NCBI RefSeq assembly: GCF_008801475.1
Contig: NZ_VZPP01000002.1
Location: 434,001 to 498,000 of the forward strand
From: Pseudomonas moorei
GTDB lineage: Bacteria; Pseudomonadota; Gammaproteobacteria; Pseudomonadales; Pseudomonadaceae
Reading direction: 5' to 3'
Length of the DNA: 64,000 nucleotides
Position numbers and translations under genes: made by a program. The stretch's first letter is position 1; the number at the start of each line of letters is the position of its first letter. Below are positions 26,621 to 35,543 of this stretch, one piece after another. Below the pieces are notes generated by a model. That model ran no database searches. It worked only from the letters and a program-made list of their open reading frames with translations, and was not told the DNA's origin.

Positions 26621-26804
26621 TGAGTTGATCACTACCGTTGGCACATAGCATCCCCTTGGAGACACTTGATAGACCGTCCCTCATGGCGGGCTTTTCTATT
26701 TTCGTACCGCATATCAATCAGTGAAAAGTCCCCAGCTTCCCGGCCCACCAAAGCCACTGTGAAGCTAGGAGGCGCCTCCAAAAAGCAGAGGTGATTCAGA
26801 TCCA

Positions 26805-27833
26805 TCACAGGTCGGGGTAATCGGCTTCCTCTCTCGATTGGCTCTCATGCCATTCCGCCCAACCCTTCTTCTCTGCTTCAAATTGCTCGCGGCACACGGT
26901 TCGGGGCTTGTACTCCACAATATCTCGTGTATCAGTTGCAAACACGTAGCGACAAGCGCCGGTCAAAATCATCGTCCGGTAAAATACTGCTTCAGCAAGA
27001 CTTAACGTGGTGCCGCGCTGAGGGGGTGGAGAGCCAACACACGCAAACAGAAGATGTTTGGGGCTGAGTGGCATGAACAGTTTTGTACCTGGCACTCCCC
27101 AACCACCCTCAAGACTCAACGCTCCATCCGCACCAACTCCCACCCTCATGAACGGGTTATCGGTGGTTGGCCAGGTGACCCCAAGTGGAGCGTGCAGGAT
27201 GGTCCACCGATGATTTGGCAACCGATTGATAGTGCTCTTGAGCACATGTTCGATCTGCCAGAGCCAAAATTTCCGCCCGTTCAGGACCTGCGCTTTAATG
27301 CCGTCTTCGCCATCCTCATTTTTCACACGTTGCAGCTTCAGGGGCAGCTTGCTGTAGGGCTCTACAACTGGAGGGGGCTCAGGCTGGGCTCCAACGGCTG
27401 AAGCTGCCTCGATTTGGGCCATGGACCATTCAATGGACTCAGACAGTAATGCTTCAAGCGTTTCATTTTGGCGTTTGATAAAGCTCTGCATTTGAGCAGG
27501 CGTTCGGACCGATTGCGCAACAGCAAAGCGGAACAAATTATTCCAATCCTCTCGGGTCAATCGCGACTCGCTAACTACTTTTGCTATGGATGCGAGTCCA
27601 GGACCTTCGAAATCACGATCAAGCCAGCGCTCGACTTCATCGCTGTCTTCAGCGCCAGAGAAATAGGTATAAAGATGCGGAAGCATGGCTAAGCTTTTGG
27701 TTGAAAGCGGCTTCCAGATCGCGCTTTTTTCGTGCGGCACTATCAGTCGGTAGGCAAGGACTTTGCCATCGATCATCCACTGCCGCAGGTACGCCTGAGG
27801 TACGTAGTGGTTGTCCTTTTTGAAGCTTTCCAT
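26805..27833 (-). CDS. DUF4238 domain protein
   Basis: 342-residue protein. The start at 27833 places the family motif DNHYVPQAYLRQW at residues 6-18; an ATG at 27884 would add an unrelated leader. Further family marks are LPHLYTYF, VERWLDRDFEG and TWPTTDNPFM (the TSDNP-type motif near residue 225). DUF4238 genes are frequent in mobile islands near defence genes but their activity is not established to my knowledge. It stands alone, divergent from the 100-aa gene. Confidence 0.82.
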   Translation of the reverse strand: MESFKKDNHYVPQAYLRQWMIDGKVLAYRLIVPHEKSAIWKPLSTKSLAMLPHLYTYFSGAEDSDEVERWLDRDFEGPGLASIAKVVSESRLTREDWNNLFRFAVAQSVRTPAQMQSFIKRQNETLEALLSESIEWSMAQIEAASAVGAQPEPPPVVEPYSKLPLKLQRVKNEDGEDGIKAQVLNGRKFWLWQIEHVLKSTINRLPNHRWTILHAPLGVTWPTTDNPFMRVGVGADGALSLEGGWGVPGTKLFMPLSPKHLLFACVGSPPPQRGTTLSLAEAVFYRTMILTGACRYVFATDTRDIVEYKPRTVCREQFEAEKKGWAEWHESQSREEADYPDL

Positions 27834-28059
27834 TTCCGACTCTATCCTCAATTGCCCTGCGATATGGCAAGCCGCCATATTCATGTGCGCGACTCGTCAG
27901 CAAACCATGTCTCGAACTATCTTGGTGCTGACAACTTGCGCGGACTGGTGGATCCAGCCCTACATTTTCCTATCTGTGCCGTCTTGTAAGATTAGATCCT
28001 GTGTCCTGAATGTTGTTGCCGGTACTGTTCGCTCACGACAAACCAATCGGAGTTTTCCC

Positions 28060-28362
28060 ATGAGCCAGAACGTAGTGCTAACCCCCGGCCGTCAGATGTA
28101 CCACTTCGCCCAGCTTCGCGAGGAGATCGGTGACCTGGGCTTGATCGGCCTAATGGCCGATAGGCTGATGACCACAGCGCATCTCTCGGCCCCAATGGCC
28201 GTCCGGGCCGCAGCAGATCAATTTGAGATTCTGGGGGAAATACAAAACGGAGGCACAGTCTTTTCTGACATGCGAACGGCAAAGGGGCTGGGGCGCATGG
28301 CCGACAAAAGTGTGGTCTTGACTATCGACGCTTCGAAAAAAATCGATCATGACGGGCAATGA
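28060..28362 (+). CDS. Small protein of unknown function, first gene of a pair
   Basis: 100-residue protein that I do not recognise. ATG at 28060 has CGGAG seven to eight bases before it. It is mainly helical, Ala/Met-rich in the middle (GLIGLMADRLMTTAHLS), and lacks membrane segments and cysteines. Its end overlaps the open frame of the 507-aa gene, so the two are translationally coupled. A small protein directly before a large one often means an antitoxin, adaptor or DNA-binding partner; which, cannot be told. Confidence 0.65.
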   Translation: MSQNVVLTPGRQMYHFAQLREEIGDLGLIGLMADRLMTTAHLSAPMAVRAAADQFEILGEIQNGGTVFSDMRTAKGLGRMADKSVVLTIDASKKIDHDGQ

Positions 28363-29872
28363 TATGAGTCACCAAGAAAAACTGACTGATAGTGATACTC
28401 GCTTTGAACCGGGTGTGCCTATCAGCGCTCTTGACGAAAAGACCCGTTTTGACGGTGAGGACTTCTACAAGCACCTCACCGCAGAATTTGACGTGACAGA
28501 AAAGGCTTACCAGCCATTGAAGGAATTGCTGGCAGCGTATGGCATCGATCCCCAGGACATTTTAGGCTCTGAGTATCAAGAGGAGCCTGGCTCTCCAAGT
28601 CGCGACGACCTTATGCGGTTTGAACAGGCAAAGCTTACAGTCCTCGTGAGGCGGATGTCGGCACGTAGCAAAAAGTGGCGTCCGTATGTGTTGTTCTCAA
28701 AGCCATCGATGAGTGCCGTCCTCGGCTCCAAGGTACCCAGCAGCAAGCGCCATAAAAAAAATCGGGACGAGATGCTCCAGTATTACCTCGCCGAGCTTAA
28801 GGAGGGAATCCCAAGCTCAGCGCTGGATTCAGCCAAGCCATTGCTTGAGAAATCCATCAATTGCGAACTGCCGGGCGGAATCTTTGAGCAGCGGTCAATG
28901 CGAATGACGAAGGCTGTCTCAGATTACCTAGCCGCCCTTCAGCGCCAGCTTTTGGTACAGAATAACCGGGAAAACGGTTGCGCTGATCCATTAAAGGGCT
29001 TTGCGTTTTGGCCTACGCACGTCCCACCCGACTATGGTGCTGCTAAAGCGGTGGAATTCGCCAGAAAAGGTTTCGTCTCCACGCTTGAGGGTGTCCCGCC
29101 CGATGCATCCAGAGACATGGCAAGAGTCCGCTTGCTCAAAGATCATTTTCTGGATGCAGAAACGTCCCATTGGCGAGAAATGTGCGAGCTTAACAAGACC
29201 CTTCTTGATGATTTTCCAATTGAAATAACCAAGCTAGACCTAACGGCAACTGCAGGTGAAATTTTGGCGAATGTCGCTCAGGCTTTCGACGTTGACGTCT
29301 GCGAACTGCCCGACGATCTCGTCGGCCAGGCGGAGTGCCTTGTTCGCATCTACGGGCAAAAGCATTGTCCTAATACCGACATGATGAGCCCGTACAGAAA
29401 GGCATACTTTGATGACCTCCATGTCGCCCATCAAACAGCGATCGCCGCAGCACTGCTGTTTAGCGTGCAACGAACGTCTCGTCAGGTAACGCTCAGCCTC
29501 CCTGGTGAGACTCACTCTAAAATCTATGTGCACAAAGCTTTTCTTTCGGCGCTTGCAGCTAGCGGTGTAGATCTGAAGGAAAGTCTGGACACCAATGTTC
29601 AGAAGCTGGCTTTTATGGAAAAGCACATGGACACCAAGGTGCTGAACTACCTAACCTCCCTGTTCTCAGTCGCATCCATGGCCGATGACGGCCAGAGTAG
29701 CCACCTTAAAATGGAATACCTAGCGAGTCACCTCAACGTTAAAATCGACCGTACAACTCTCCTCGCTGAGCTTCCGCAGTTACTCAAGCCGTACAGCTGC
29801 TGTCTGGCAGATGAGCTCATGGCTCACTTCATGACTGTCTTGAATAAAAACACTGACAACCCCTTAGCGTGA
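28349..29872 (+). CDS. Large protein of unknown function, second gene of the pair
   Basis: 507-residue soluble protein with no motif I recognise. Two starts are possible, 28349 (overlapping the upstream gene by 14 bp) and 28364 (MSHQEK, one base after the upstream stop). It is acidic in the first 90 residues, basic around 105-150 (MSARSKKWRP; SSKRHKKNRDEML), and helical throughout. No Walker, HxH or PD-(D/E)XK pattern is visible. Placement between a DUF4238 gene and an Abi gene in the transposon cargo makes a defence role likely by association only. Confidence 0.7.
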   Translation: MTGNDMSHQEKLTDSDTRFEPGVPISALDEKTRFDGEDFYKHLTAEFDVTEKAYQPLKELLAAYGIDPQDILGSEYQEEPGSPSRDDLMRFEQAKLTVLVRRMSARSKKWRPYVLFSKPSMSAVLGSKVPSSKRHKKNRDEMLQYYLAELKEGIPSSALDSAKPLLEKSINCELPGGIFEQRSMRMTKAVSDYLAALQRQLLVQNNRENGCADPLKGFAFWPTHVPPDYGAAKAVEFARKGFVSTLEGVPPDASRDMARVRLLKDHFLDAETSHWREMCELNKTLLDDFPIEITKLDLTATAGEILANVAQAFDVDVCELPDDLVGQAECLVRIYGQKHCPNTDMMSPYRKAYFDDLHVAHQTAIAAALLFSVQRTSRQVTLSLPGETHSKIYVHKAFLSALAASGVDLKESLDTNVQKLAFMEKHMDTKVLNYLTSLFSVASMADDGQSSHLKMEYLASHLNVKIDRTTLLAELPQLLKPYSCCLADELMAHFMTVLNKNTDNPLA

Positions 29873-29909
29873 ACCCCATGAAGGTTAAACGACTGCTCTA
29901 CCAAGCTCT

Positions 29910-30905
29910 TCACCTCTGCGGCTCGGAAGCTTCTCGGTATCGGTGCGTTTCCGATACGAAATCGATAAATGCCACTGCTGCGGCAACCGCAAGCCGAGCA
30001 TGCCTGGGCTGCACCTTGCCATGTCCGGTACCGTACAAACCTCTCAACTGCGTGAGATTGCTGGTCAACTGAGAGAGGTTGCGGAGGATATTCTTGATGT
30101 TTTCAGCGTCCTTAGCTACTTCACTGACTCCGTCGGGAACCAGCTGCAATGCTTTGGTGACCTTTTTCGTCAGATTGCCTAGGTCATCGGCCTTGGTGAA
30201 CGGAGTTTCTCGTTTCGTGAGAATGGACTTACAGCAGCTTTTTACCAGTTCTTTGGCCGTCCCGATCGCCAATTCGGGGTCTGAATCGACGGCATATTCC
30301 CGACGTTCAATTTGCTTCGCCATCGATCCGGCGCTCAGCGTCTCAACAACAACTCTCGCTCGCATGACCGACCTGGTTGCGTTCGCTTCTGTCGAAGCGC
30401 TGCTCATCAGCCGGTAGGAAAAGCGTGGGCGGCCGGCGATTTGCTGCTCTTGGTACAACTCCCAGCCAGCGTTCTGGAGTTGATCGTTGAAATGCTCAAC
30501 TAGCTTAATCGCTTCTTCTCGTTAGGGGCGAACCACGGGATGCACCGTTTCGCAGAGAAACCGGAGAAATGCCTCAGCGCTCCCATCGAAGAGATTGAGT
30601 CTGGAGTCGCTGAAGATCCAGTCATCGTTGTTATAGCGATGCTGCCAAATGTCGCCGACGACGTCTTTTTAGCGACTGTCCGTGGAGGGAAGGGTTTCAA
30701 GCTCGTACAGCCGACTCGGGAACTCAACATCATTGAGCTCCCCATACCACGGCACGTTCTCTAGACGTAGGCCGTCCGTGATGTTTTGCCGCACCGATTT
30801 CGGTAGGTTGGAAGACTTCCCGGAACGCCAATCCACTTGGTACTCACGTGCAGGCCCGATCAGCGCAAAGTACGCGTTGCTTTGCTCGTGCTCAGTTAAG
30901 GCACT
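29910..30905 (-). pseudogene. Abortive-infection (Abi C-terminal domain) gene with two in-frame TAA stops
   Basis: One frame runs from MSALTEHEQ at 30905 to the stop at 29910, interrupted twice by TAA: at 30669-30671 (after PSTDSR) and around 30523 (after HPVVRP). Between and after the stops the protein sense is preserved (DVVGDIWQHRYNNDDWIF; AFLRFLCETVHPVVRP; LVEHFNDQLQNAGWELY). The last 110 residues match the Abi_C domain: AKELVKSCCKSIL, ILRNLSQLTSNLTQLRGLYGTGHGK, and HARLAVAAAVAFIDFV. The intact protein would be about 330 residues. A TTG at 30458 could restart the C-terminal part alone. Confidence 0.78.
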
Positions 30906-31089
30906 CATTACCAAAGTCTCCGTTCTTGCAACACGAAGGTGCACCCGGAGCTCAACGGACTGGCTCACCTAATTCATATGGCTATTTTATCCCTCGCTTA
31001 CCACAACTATTCTGCTGGGAAGCAGGAATCGACGATGCCAACAAATTGGTGATAAAACTCCTTATCGACATAAACCAAGGATATATCCC

Positions 31090-31470
31090 ATGGCTCCACG
31101 TACTCCCCCTAAAGCACCCCGCATGGCCACTGGATACGACGCAAGCTATTCGTGTTCTCACTGTGAGACCGACAACCTAGATCGCTTCGAGGATCTGAAT
31201 GACCGTACGTGGACCTGCAAAACCTGTGACCAACCGGTGCTGGTTGAGCTTGAGGATAGTGACGGCAACAAGCACTTTGTACGCCGCTGCCCAGCCCAGG
31301 ACCTCGAAGCAGGCGACTTCATTTATCAGGAGCATGATGTAGATGCCGGTGCTATCCAGGTTCTGGCTTCAAGCAAGGCGATGGTCAAAGGAAATTTTTG
31401 GCATCTAGCCTTGGAAGGGATTGGTTCTGAGCGTGTCCACCCGGATCGCTACTACAACCGCATTCCCTGA
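31090..31470 (+). CDS. Zinc-ribbon protein of unknown function
   Basis: 126-residue protein. Cysteines in YSCSHCETD (near 21-24) and WTCKTCDQ (near 40-43) form a four-Cys zinc ribbon. The rest (LEAGDFIYQEHD; VLASSKAMVKGNFWHLAL) looks like small beta strands and resembles SH3-like or Hint-like folds, but no family is recognised. Its upstream neighbour, the Abi gene, runs the other way. Confidence 0.65.
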   Translation: MAPRTPPKAPRMATGYDASYSCSHCETDNLDRFEDLNDRTWTCKTCDQPVLVELEDSDGNKHFVRRCPAQDLEAGDFIYQEHDVDAGAIQVLASSKAMVKGNFWHLALEGIGSERVHPDRYYNRIP

Positions 31471-31747
31471 GCCGCAACCAAGTCTACGTCGTGACAGCGC
31501 AACTCGAGCTCTATCTACACAGAGCTCTTTTATGTTCGACCATACGATTTGCCTGAGCCGCAGCCTACCATTTGAGCCCGTTGAATGGAGCGCAGACCTC
31601 TCCGGTATCCAAGCCGCAACATGTTGGATGATTTTGTCGGATGACAAACTCTAACAGTGGCAGGTACGCTCGGCGCTCTACCCTAGGACAACTGTATCGC
31701 CCATGCGAAACGAGCGGGCTATCCAGTCAAAGCAGGAGCGCTTATCT

Positions 31748-32344
31748 ATGCCAGACACCACTCTTTCTGATCAACAACTGATCGACACCTTCCTTCCCCA
31801 GATCTTGGAAAATGAAGCCAAAGGCGTGCTTCAGGATCTGCTCGCTCAGCCCATTCTAGCCATGCAGTTTCTTTTCTTTTCAGAAGAGGCAACCCGAAAG
31901 GCCATCAAGCATGTGGCGGGAATTTTTGACGAGTGCTACCGGTCAGGGCATCTGAAGGTTGCCATGAGCCATGAAAATGGCTGCCTCTACGGCTATGCGT
32001 TGTTGTTCGTTCATCCAGACCCAAACGTTCCACGCTATTGTCACAAAATCTTTGTTTTCCCAGAGTTTCGCGGCCACGGTATTGGCTCACAGATTCTCAA
32101 TGCGCTGATCGAAGATCCGCGCGATACCTTCCTGTTGTGCGGCTATGACCTGATAGATTTTTACGAGAATGCTGGGCTTGAGCAAAAAGGCGCATTCACG
32201 GCTCCAGGGAAGCAACAAGGATTTTCACTAACTCAAGGTATGTACGCAGACCTAGTTGTGATGGGCACACGAGGAGCAAGTGTGGCGGCAGGGGTGTTCA
32301 TGCTCAACGATGACGACGTAAAGGCGCTATTGGCTTACGCCTGA
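31748..32344 (+). CDS. GNAT family N-acetyltransferase
   Basis: 198-residue protein. ATG at 31748 has AGGAG eight bases upstream; the frame opens earlier at 31703 without a ribosome site. The acetyl-CoA motif A is KIFVFPEFRGHGIGSQIL near residues 98-115, followed by LLCGYDLIDFYENAGLE (motif B). The N-terminal 60 residues are an extra helical region. Substrate unknown. It may be a toxin-type or housekeeping GNAT; no antitoxin gene adjoins it. Confidence 0.8.
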   Translation: MPDTTLSDQQLIDTFLPQILENEAKGVLQDLLAQPILAMQFLFFSEEATRKAIKHVAGIFDECYRSGHLKVAMSHENGCLYGYALLFVHPDPNVPRYCHKIFVFPEFRGHGIGSQILNALIEDPRDTFLLCGYDLIDFYENAGLEQKGAFTAPGKQQGFSLTQGMYADLVVMGTRGASVAAGVFMLNDDDVKALLAYA

Positions 32345-32720
32345 CCTCATTTAAGCAAGCTTTGAAAAAAGCGCCGCACACCACGATGCATGAACTGATG
32401 ATCAAAGCGGGCTTCAAAGAGGCGTTCAAACGTAGTCTCGATAATTACTGACGTTTGCAAGCAAGCTTGGGGGGTGGACTGTAGCTTCGCCGAAATGAAA
32501 GTCAGCGTACAAAATCCTGACAATCACAATAAAGAGCAAATCAGGGGTAATTCAGGCCATCCTTTTTTTGCTGTGACAGAGTGCCGTTCGAAATTTGATT
32601 TTTTTCACATGTAACCAATTGATTTTAAACAAAATATTTAACAGCTGTTTTTCACCATGCAAGGAGTATAGATTTTAGATTATAAATAGCGCTCTGTGAC
32701 ATAACGTGAAGGAGGATCAA
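32345..32720. other. Intergenic region before the nuclease gene
   Basis: 375 bp. The first part holds a short frame ending in MIKAGFKEAFKRSLDNY and stop at 32451, possibly a gene tail. From 32580 the sequence is strongly AT-rich (TTTAAACAAAATATTTAAC), probably the promoter of the nuclease gene. Confidence 0.5.
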
Positions 32721-34217
32721 ATGTTCAAGGATGCGCTGGAGGAACAGGGACCTTGCCTAAGTACCAAGCTGGCGAGTTACCTAGTTGAGAAGCACGGCCT
32801 CTCTTCTGACGCGGCTCGCCAACGCATAAGCCGTGCTTCAGATGAATTTCAAAAGCTGAAGAGCTTGCCCTTCGCACGCGGCGCGACATTTGTATACCTC
32901 AAAATGCAGTATGCGACGGATGAGTACTGGGAAAACCTTTACGAAGCAATTTTCTCCGTCGATGGTGCCTACTCGTGGGCACTAGCTGCTGTACTTTGCC
33001 GTGAGATATTGCCAGTCCATCACTTTCACATCGCCTGTGGCGCACCGATAGCTCAGAAGCGGCATATTGCCTCCGCTGCTGTCCTCAAACGCATGACAGA
33101 GGCTGGCGTCTTGGTGGTGACAGACCAGCCAGGAATTGGACCATGCGTGGTGACTAGACAGATATCTATAAGCCCGGATTTGGATGCAATCTCAGCCGGT
33201 GTCCGTGCACGTCTGATGGCAGAATCAGTGCTTCTCGATAGCATCAAGGAATGGCTACGAAACCTAGCGTTCGCTAGCTACAACAGCGTCCTCCTCCGAG
33301 GAGGAATTGAAGAGAAGTTACCTAGCGTCGGCACCTTTAACTGGGATCTCAGCGCTCCGAGCTACAGCACCGCTCTAGCTGATCGTGGCAAAGGCGAACT
33401 CAAGCCTGGATTCATCGCGTGCGATGTTCTCCTACTGGACAATGTCAGCGTCAGCGCAATCAAACCTTTCCTCCACAAAGTTAAAACACTCCAAGCATTG
33501 GGGAACATTGGTCGCGTGATGTTCCTCTTGGTCGGACAGCGCTTCGAAAACGACGCATTCGCTGAACTGAGATCGGCCGGTGTCATACCCGCGACACCTG
33601 AGTCTCTTTTTGGGAAGGACGTGGCTGAGGCATTCCGCGATCTGACCAAAACACTAAAGAACGCCGTACAGGGAGTGGTGGACTCCGGAAAGCTCGACGA
33701 TGTCATCACAAGGCTAAGCAAGCTCGAGGGGGCTTTAGGGAACATGCGAGGATCCTTCTTCGAACTACTCATTGCCGAGCTCGTTCGGAAGACTTTTCCT
33801 GGGGAGGTTCAGCTCAACAAAATCTGCTCGGGTGTGGACGGTAAGGCTGAGGTGGATGTCTGGGCTGTGAAAGACGGAGTTTCAGCCCGATTCATCGAAT
33901 GTAAAGGTATGGGGCCTGGCATCCTTGTTAGTGATGAGGAGATAGACCTATGGCTAAATACTCGCATTAAGCGGGTCAGGCACCATTTGCAACACATAAA
34001 ATGGGACAAACCCAAACCACAGTTTGAACTGTGGACGAGTGGACTTCTGTCTCCTGAAGCCCAGCAACGGATCGAAAAAACACGCATCGCAAACAGTGCC
34101 AAATTTAACTTGATCGTGTGTGGCCCCGAGGATATTCGACAGGCTGCTAAATCTGTGGGGGATGCGTCTTTACTGAAAACCTTGGAGCACCACTTTATCC
34201 CTGTAATTCACCCTTGA
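32721..34217 (+). CDS. Unrecognised protein with N-terminal winged HTH and C-terminal PD-(D/E)XK-like nuclease domain
   Basis: 498-residue protein. ATG at 32721 has GGAGG five bases before it and is preferred to the GTG at 32706. Residues 1-50 look like a winged HTH (LASYLVEKHGLSSDAARQRISRA). The centre (about 70-300) has no known motif. The C-terminus resembles a restriction-endonuclease fold: Glu in GSFFELLIAELVRK near 343, Asp in GKAEVDVWAV near 378, and the E-x-K of ARFIECKG near 393. It stands alone with its own AT-rich promoter. It could be a single-gene defence nuclease; nothing shows it experimentally. Confidence 0.68.
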   Translation: MFKDALEEQGPCLSTKLASYLVEKHGLSSDAARQRISRASDEFQKLKSLPFARGATFVYLKMQYATDEYWENLYEAIFSVDGAYSWALAAVLCREILPVHHFHIACGAPIAQKRHIASAAVLKRMTEAGVLVVTDQPGIGPCVVTRQISISPDLDAISAGVRARLMAESVLLDSIKEWLRNLAFASYNSVLLRGGIEEKLPSVGTFNWDLSAPSYSTALADRGKGELKPGFIACDVLLLDNVSVSAIKPFLHKVKTLQALGNIGRVMFLLVGQRFENDAFAELRSAGVIPATPESLFGKDVAEAFRDLTKTLKNAVQGVVDSGKLDDVITRLSKLEGALGNMRGSFFELLIAELVRKTFPGEVQLNKICSGVDGKAEVDVWAVKDGVSARFIECKGMGPGILVSDEEIDLWLNTRIKRVRHHLQHIKWDKPKPQFELWTSGLLSPEAQQRIEKTRIANSAKFNLIVCGPEDIRQAAKSVGDASLLKTLEHHFIPVIHP

Positions 34218-34398
34218 TTTTTTGTACTCCTTCTAAGTTCAAGGCTCGACTCGATGGTTGGCAGTAGTAGTCAACAATTCCCGGACAAAGAATTGAGTTT
34301 TCTTCCGCAATCTCCAACAGTGCGAAGCTGTTGTGCTGATGCGGCCCTGTCCAGTTGTAACGCTGAATGAGCTTTGTTAGTGCATGGAAGTCCTAGCG

Positions 34399-35387
34399 AT
34401 AGGCGGACACCATCGCCCATGGTGATGGGATTATGAAGGTGTGATTGCTGGCCGCTTACTGCAGCGCGACGACTAAACCAAGGCAAATTTCACTGGCCCA
34501 GGATCCGCTACGGATCGGAAGTGAAGCTTGATAAAGAGCAACCTCAGTCCTGGTGTTAGGTTTGCATAGGCAGCGGGTCGGCGCAGGCGGCTCGATACGT
34601 AGGACCACACCGGCACCCCAAATGCCATCCCTGTCCAGCATCGCCTCAGTAGACCCCATATTCGATCCTCATCAGGTGATCAAGGACCTGGGAATAGCCC
34701 TTGGCATCTCCCAGTAGGCTACAGGGAGTTCGCTTGTCCAAGGCAAGAGCCGGCCTTGTAAGCCATTCAGACGCTAGTCGATCATTGCCCAGAACGTAAG
34801 CAGCCTGATACTGAACCTGATCCCGACGAGCTAGGTAACAACGATACTGGCTGCTCCAGCAACGGGCACGTGCGGAGGGACACCGACCAAGTAAATACAT
34901 CGCTGGCATATTTGCCTCCGGTAGCTCCCTGTTCCTTTGGATAAGGCTCACCTTACTGCAATAGCCACTCAGAAGCATCGTGGAGAGATGACCGGTAGCA
35001 TCGACGCGGATCATTGGGCCAGGTCACGAATGAAACACGCGCAGCCGTCCGGATCCGAGGCTGGCCACTTTACGGTGATGGATTTATCACCCAAAGGCAG
35101 CGAGATGACCACCATCTCTTCTATTGCTCACCTTGGTACCGCTTTAACCAGAACGAAAGCCGGCAAGATTGCAGGCGATTGATCCCGATATGTCGGTAGC
35201 CACTTGCGGATTACACTGGCGTTGATGCCGTGGCGGATGGCTACGCTGGAAATCGGCGCTCCAGCCTGCAGGCATTCCTAGACGACCTGAGCTTTAAATG
35301 GTTTGGGATAAGAGCTTCGTTGGCGCATGAAAACCCTGTCTATAAGGGCGATCGCGTCCGCTTAAAAATACGCGGACACCATCGCCC
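34399..35387. mobile_element. Graveyard of IS66-family remnants
   Basis: IS66-type terminal repeats GCGGACACCATCGCCC occur at 34403-34418 and 35372-35387, and the inverted form GGGCGATCGCGTCCGC at 35346-35361. On the plus strand 34448-34575 encodes a TnpB middle (AARRLNQGKFHWPRIRYGSE). On the minus strand 35328-35011 encodes an IS66 accessory protein (MRQRSSYPKPFKAQVV, stop, ECLQ; later LPLGDKSITVKWPASDPDG), overlapping ATGA-style with a TnpB start (MIRVDA) at 35014. Both genes are broken and the copies are in opposite directions. Nothing here can move. Confidence 0.75.
34646..34870 (-). pseudogene. ParS/MbcA/Xre-type antitoxin C-terminal scrap
   Basis: Encodes AAYVLGNDRLASEWLTRPAL, then a TPCSLLGD segment and IEYGVY at the stop, the C-terminal signature of the antitoxin family that pairs with RES-domain toxins. 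The N-terminal HTH is missing and no toxin gene follows; the downstream sequence is IS66 TnpB in the other direction. A toxin-antitoxin locus was probably destroyed here by IS66. Confidence 0.6.
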
Positions 35388-35543
35388 TTGATGCTGGAGT
35401 TCGGTAGGTGACTTGGCCGGACGGTTACACTAAATTACCTTCCGACCCGCTTTCTCCCGTGATAAAAGCCAATCACACCCATAGAGCGCACGGACTGCCT
35501 TACGCCATTTGGGACAGGCTTTCCAACAGGACGGAGAAGCAAG

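Noticed and set aside
26600-26705. Possible tRNA-like or attachment site near the IS3 scrap
   Set aside because: No cloverleaf or CCA-type end could be drawn; only a simple hairpin is visible.
30500-30745. 81-codon minus-strand frame
   Set aside because: Off-frame reading inside the broken Abi gene; the Abi frame explains the sequence better.
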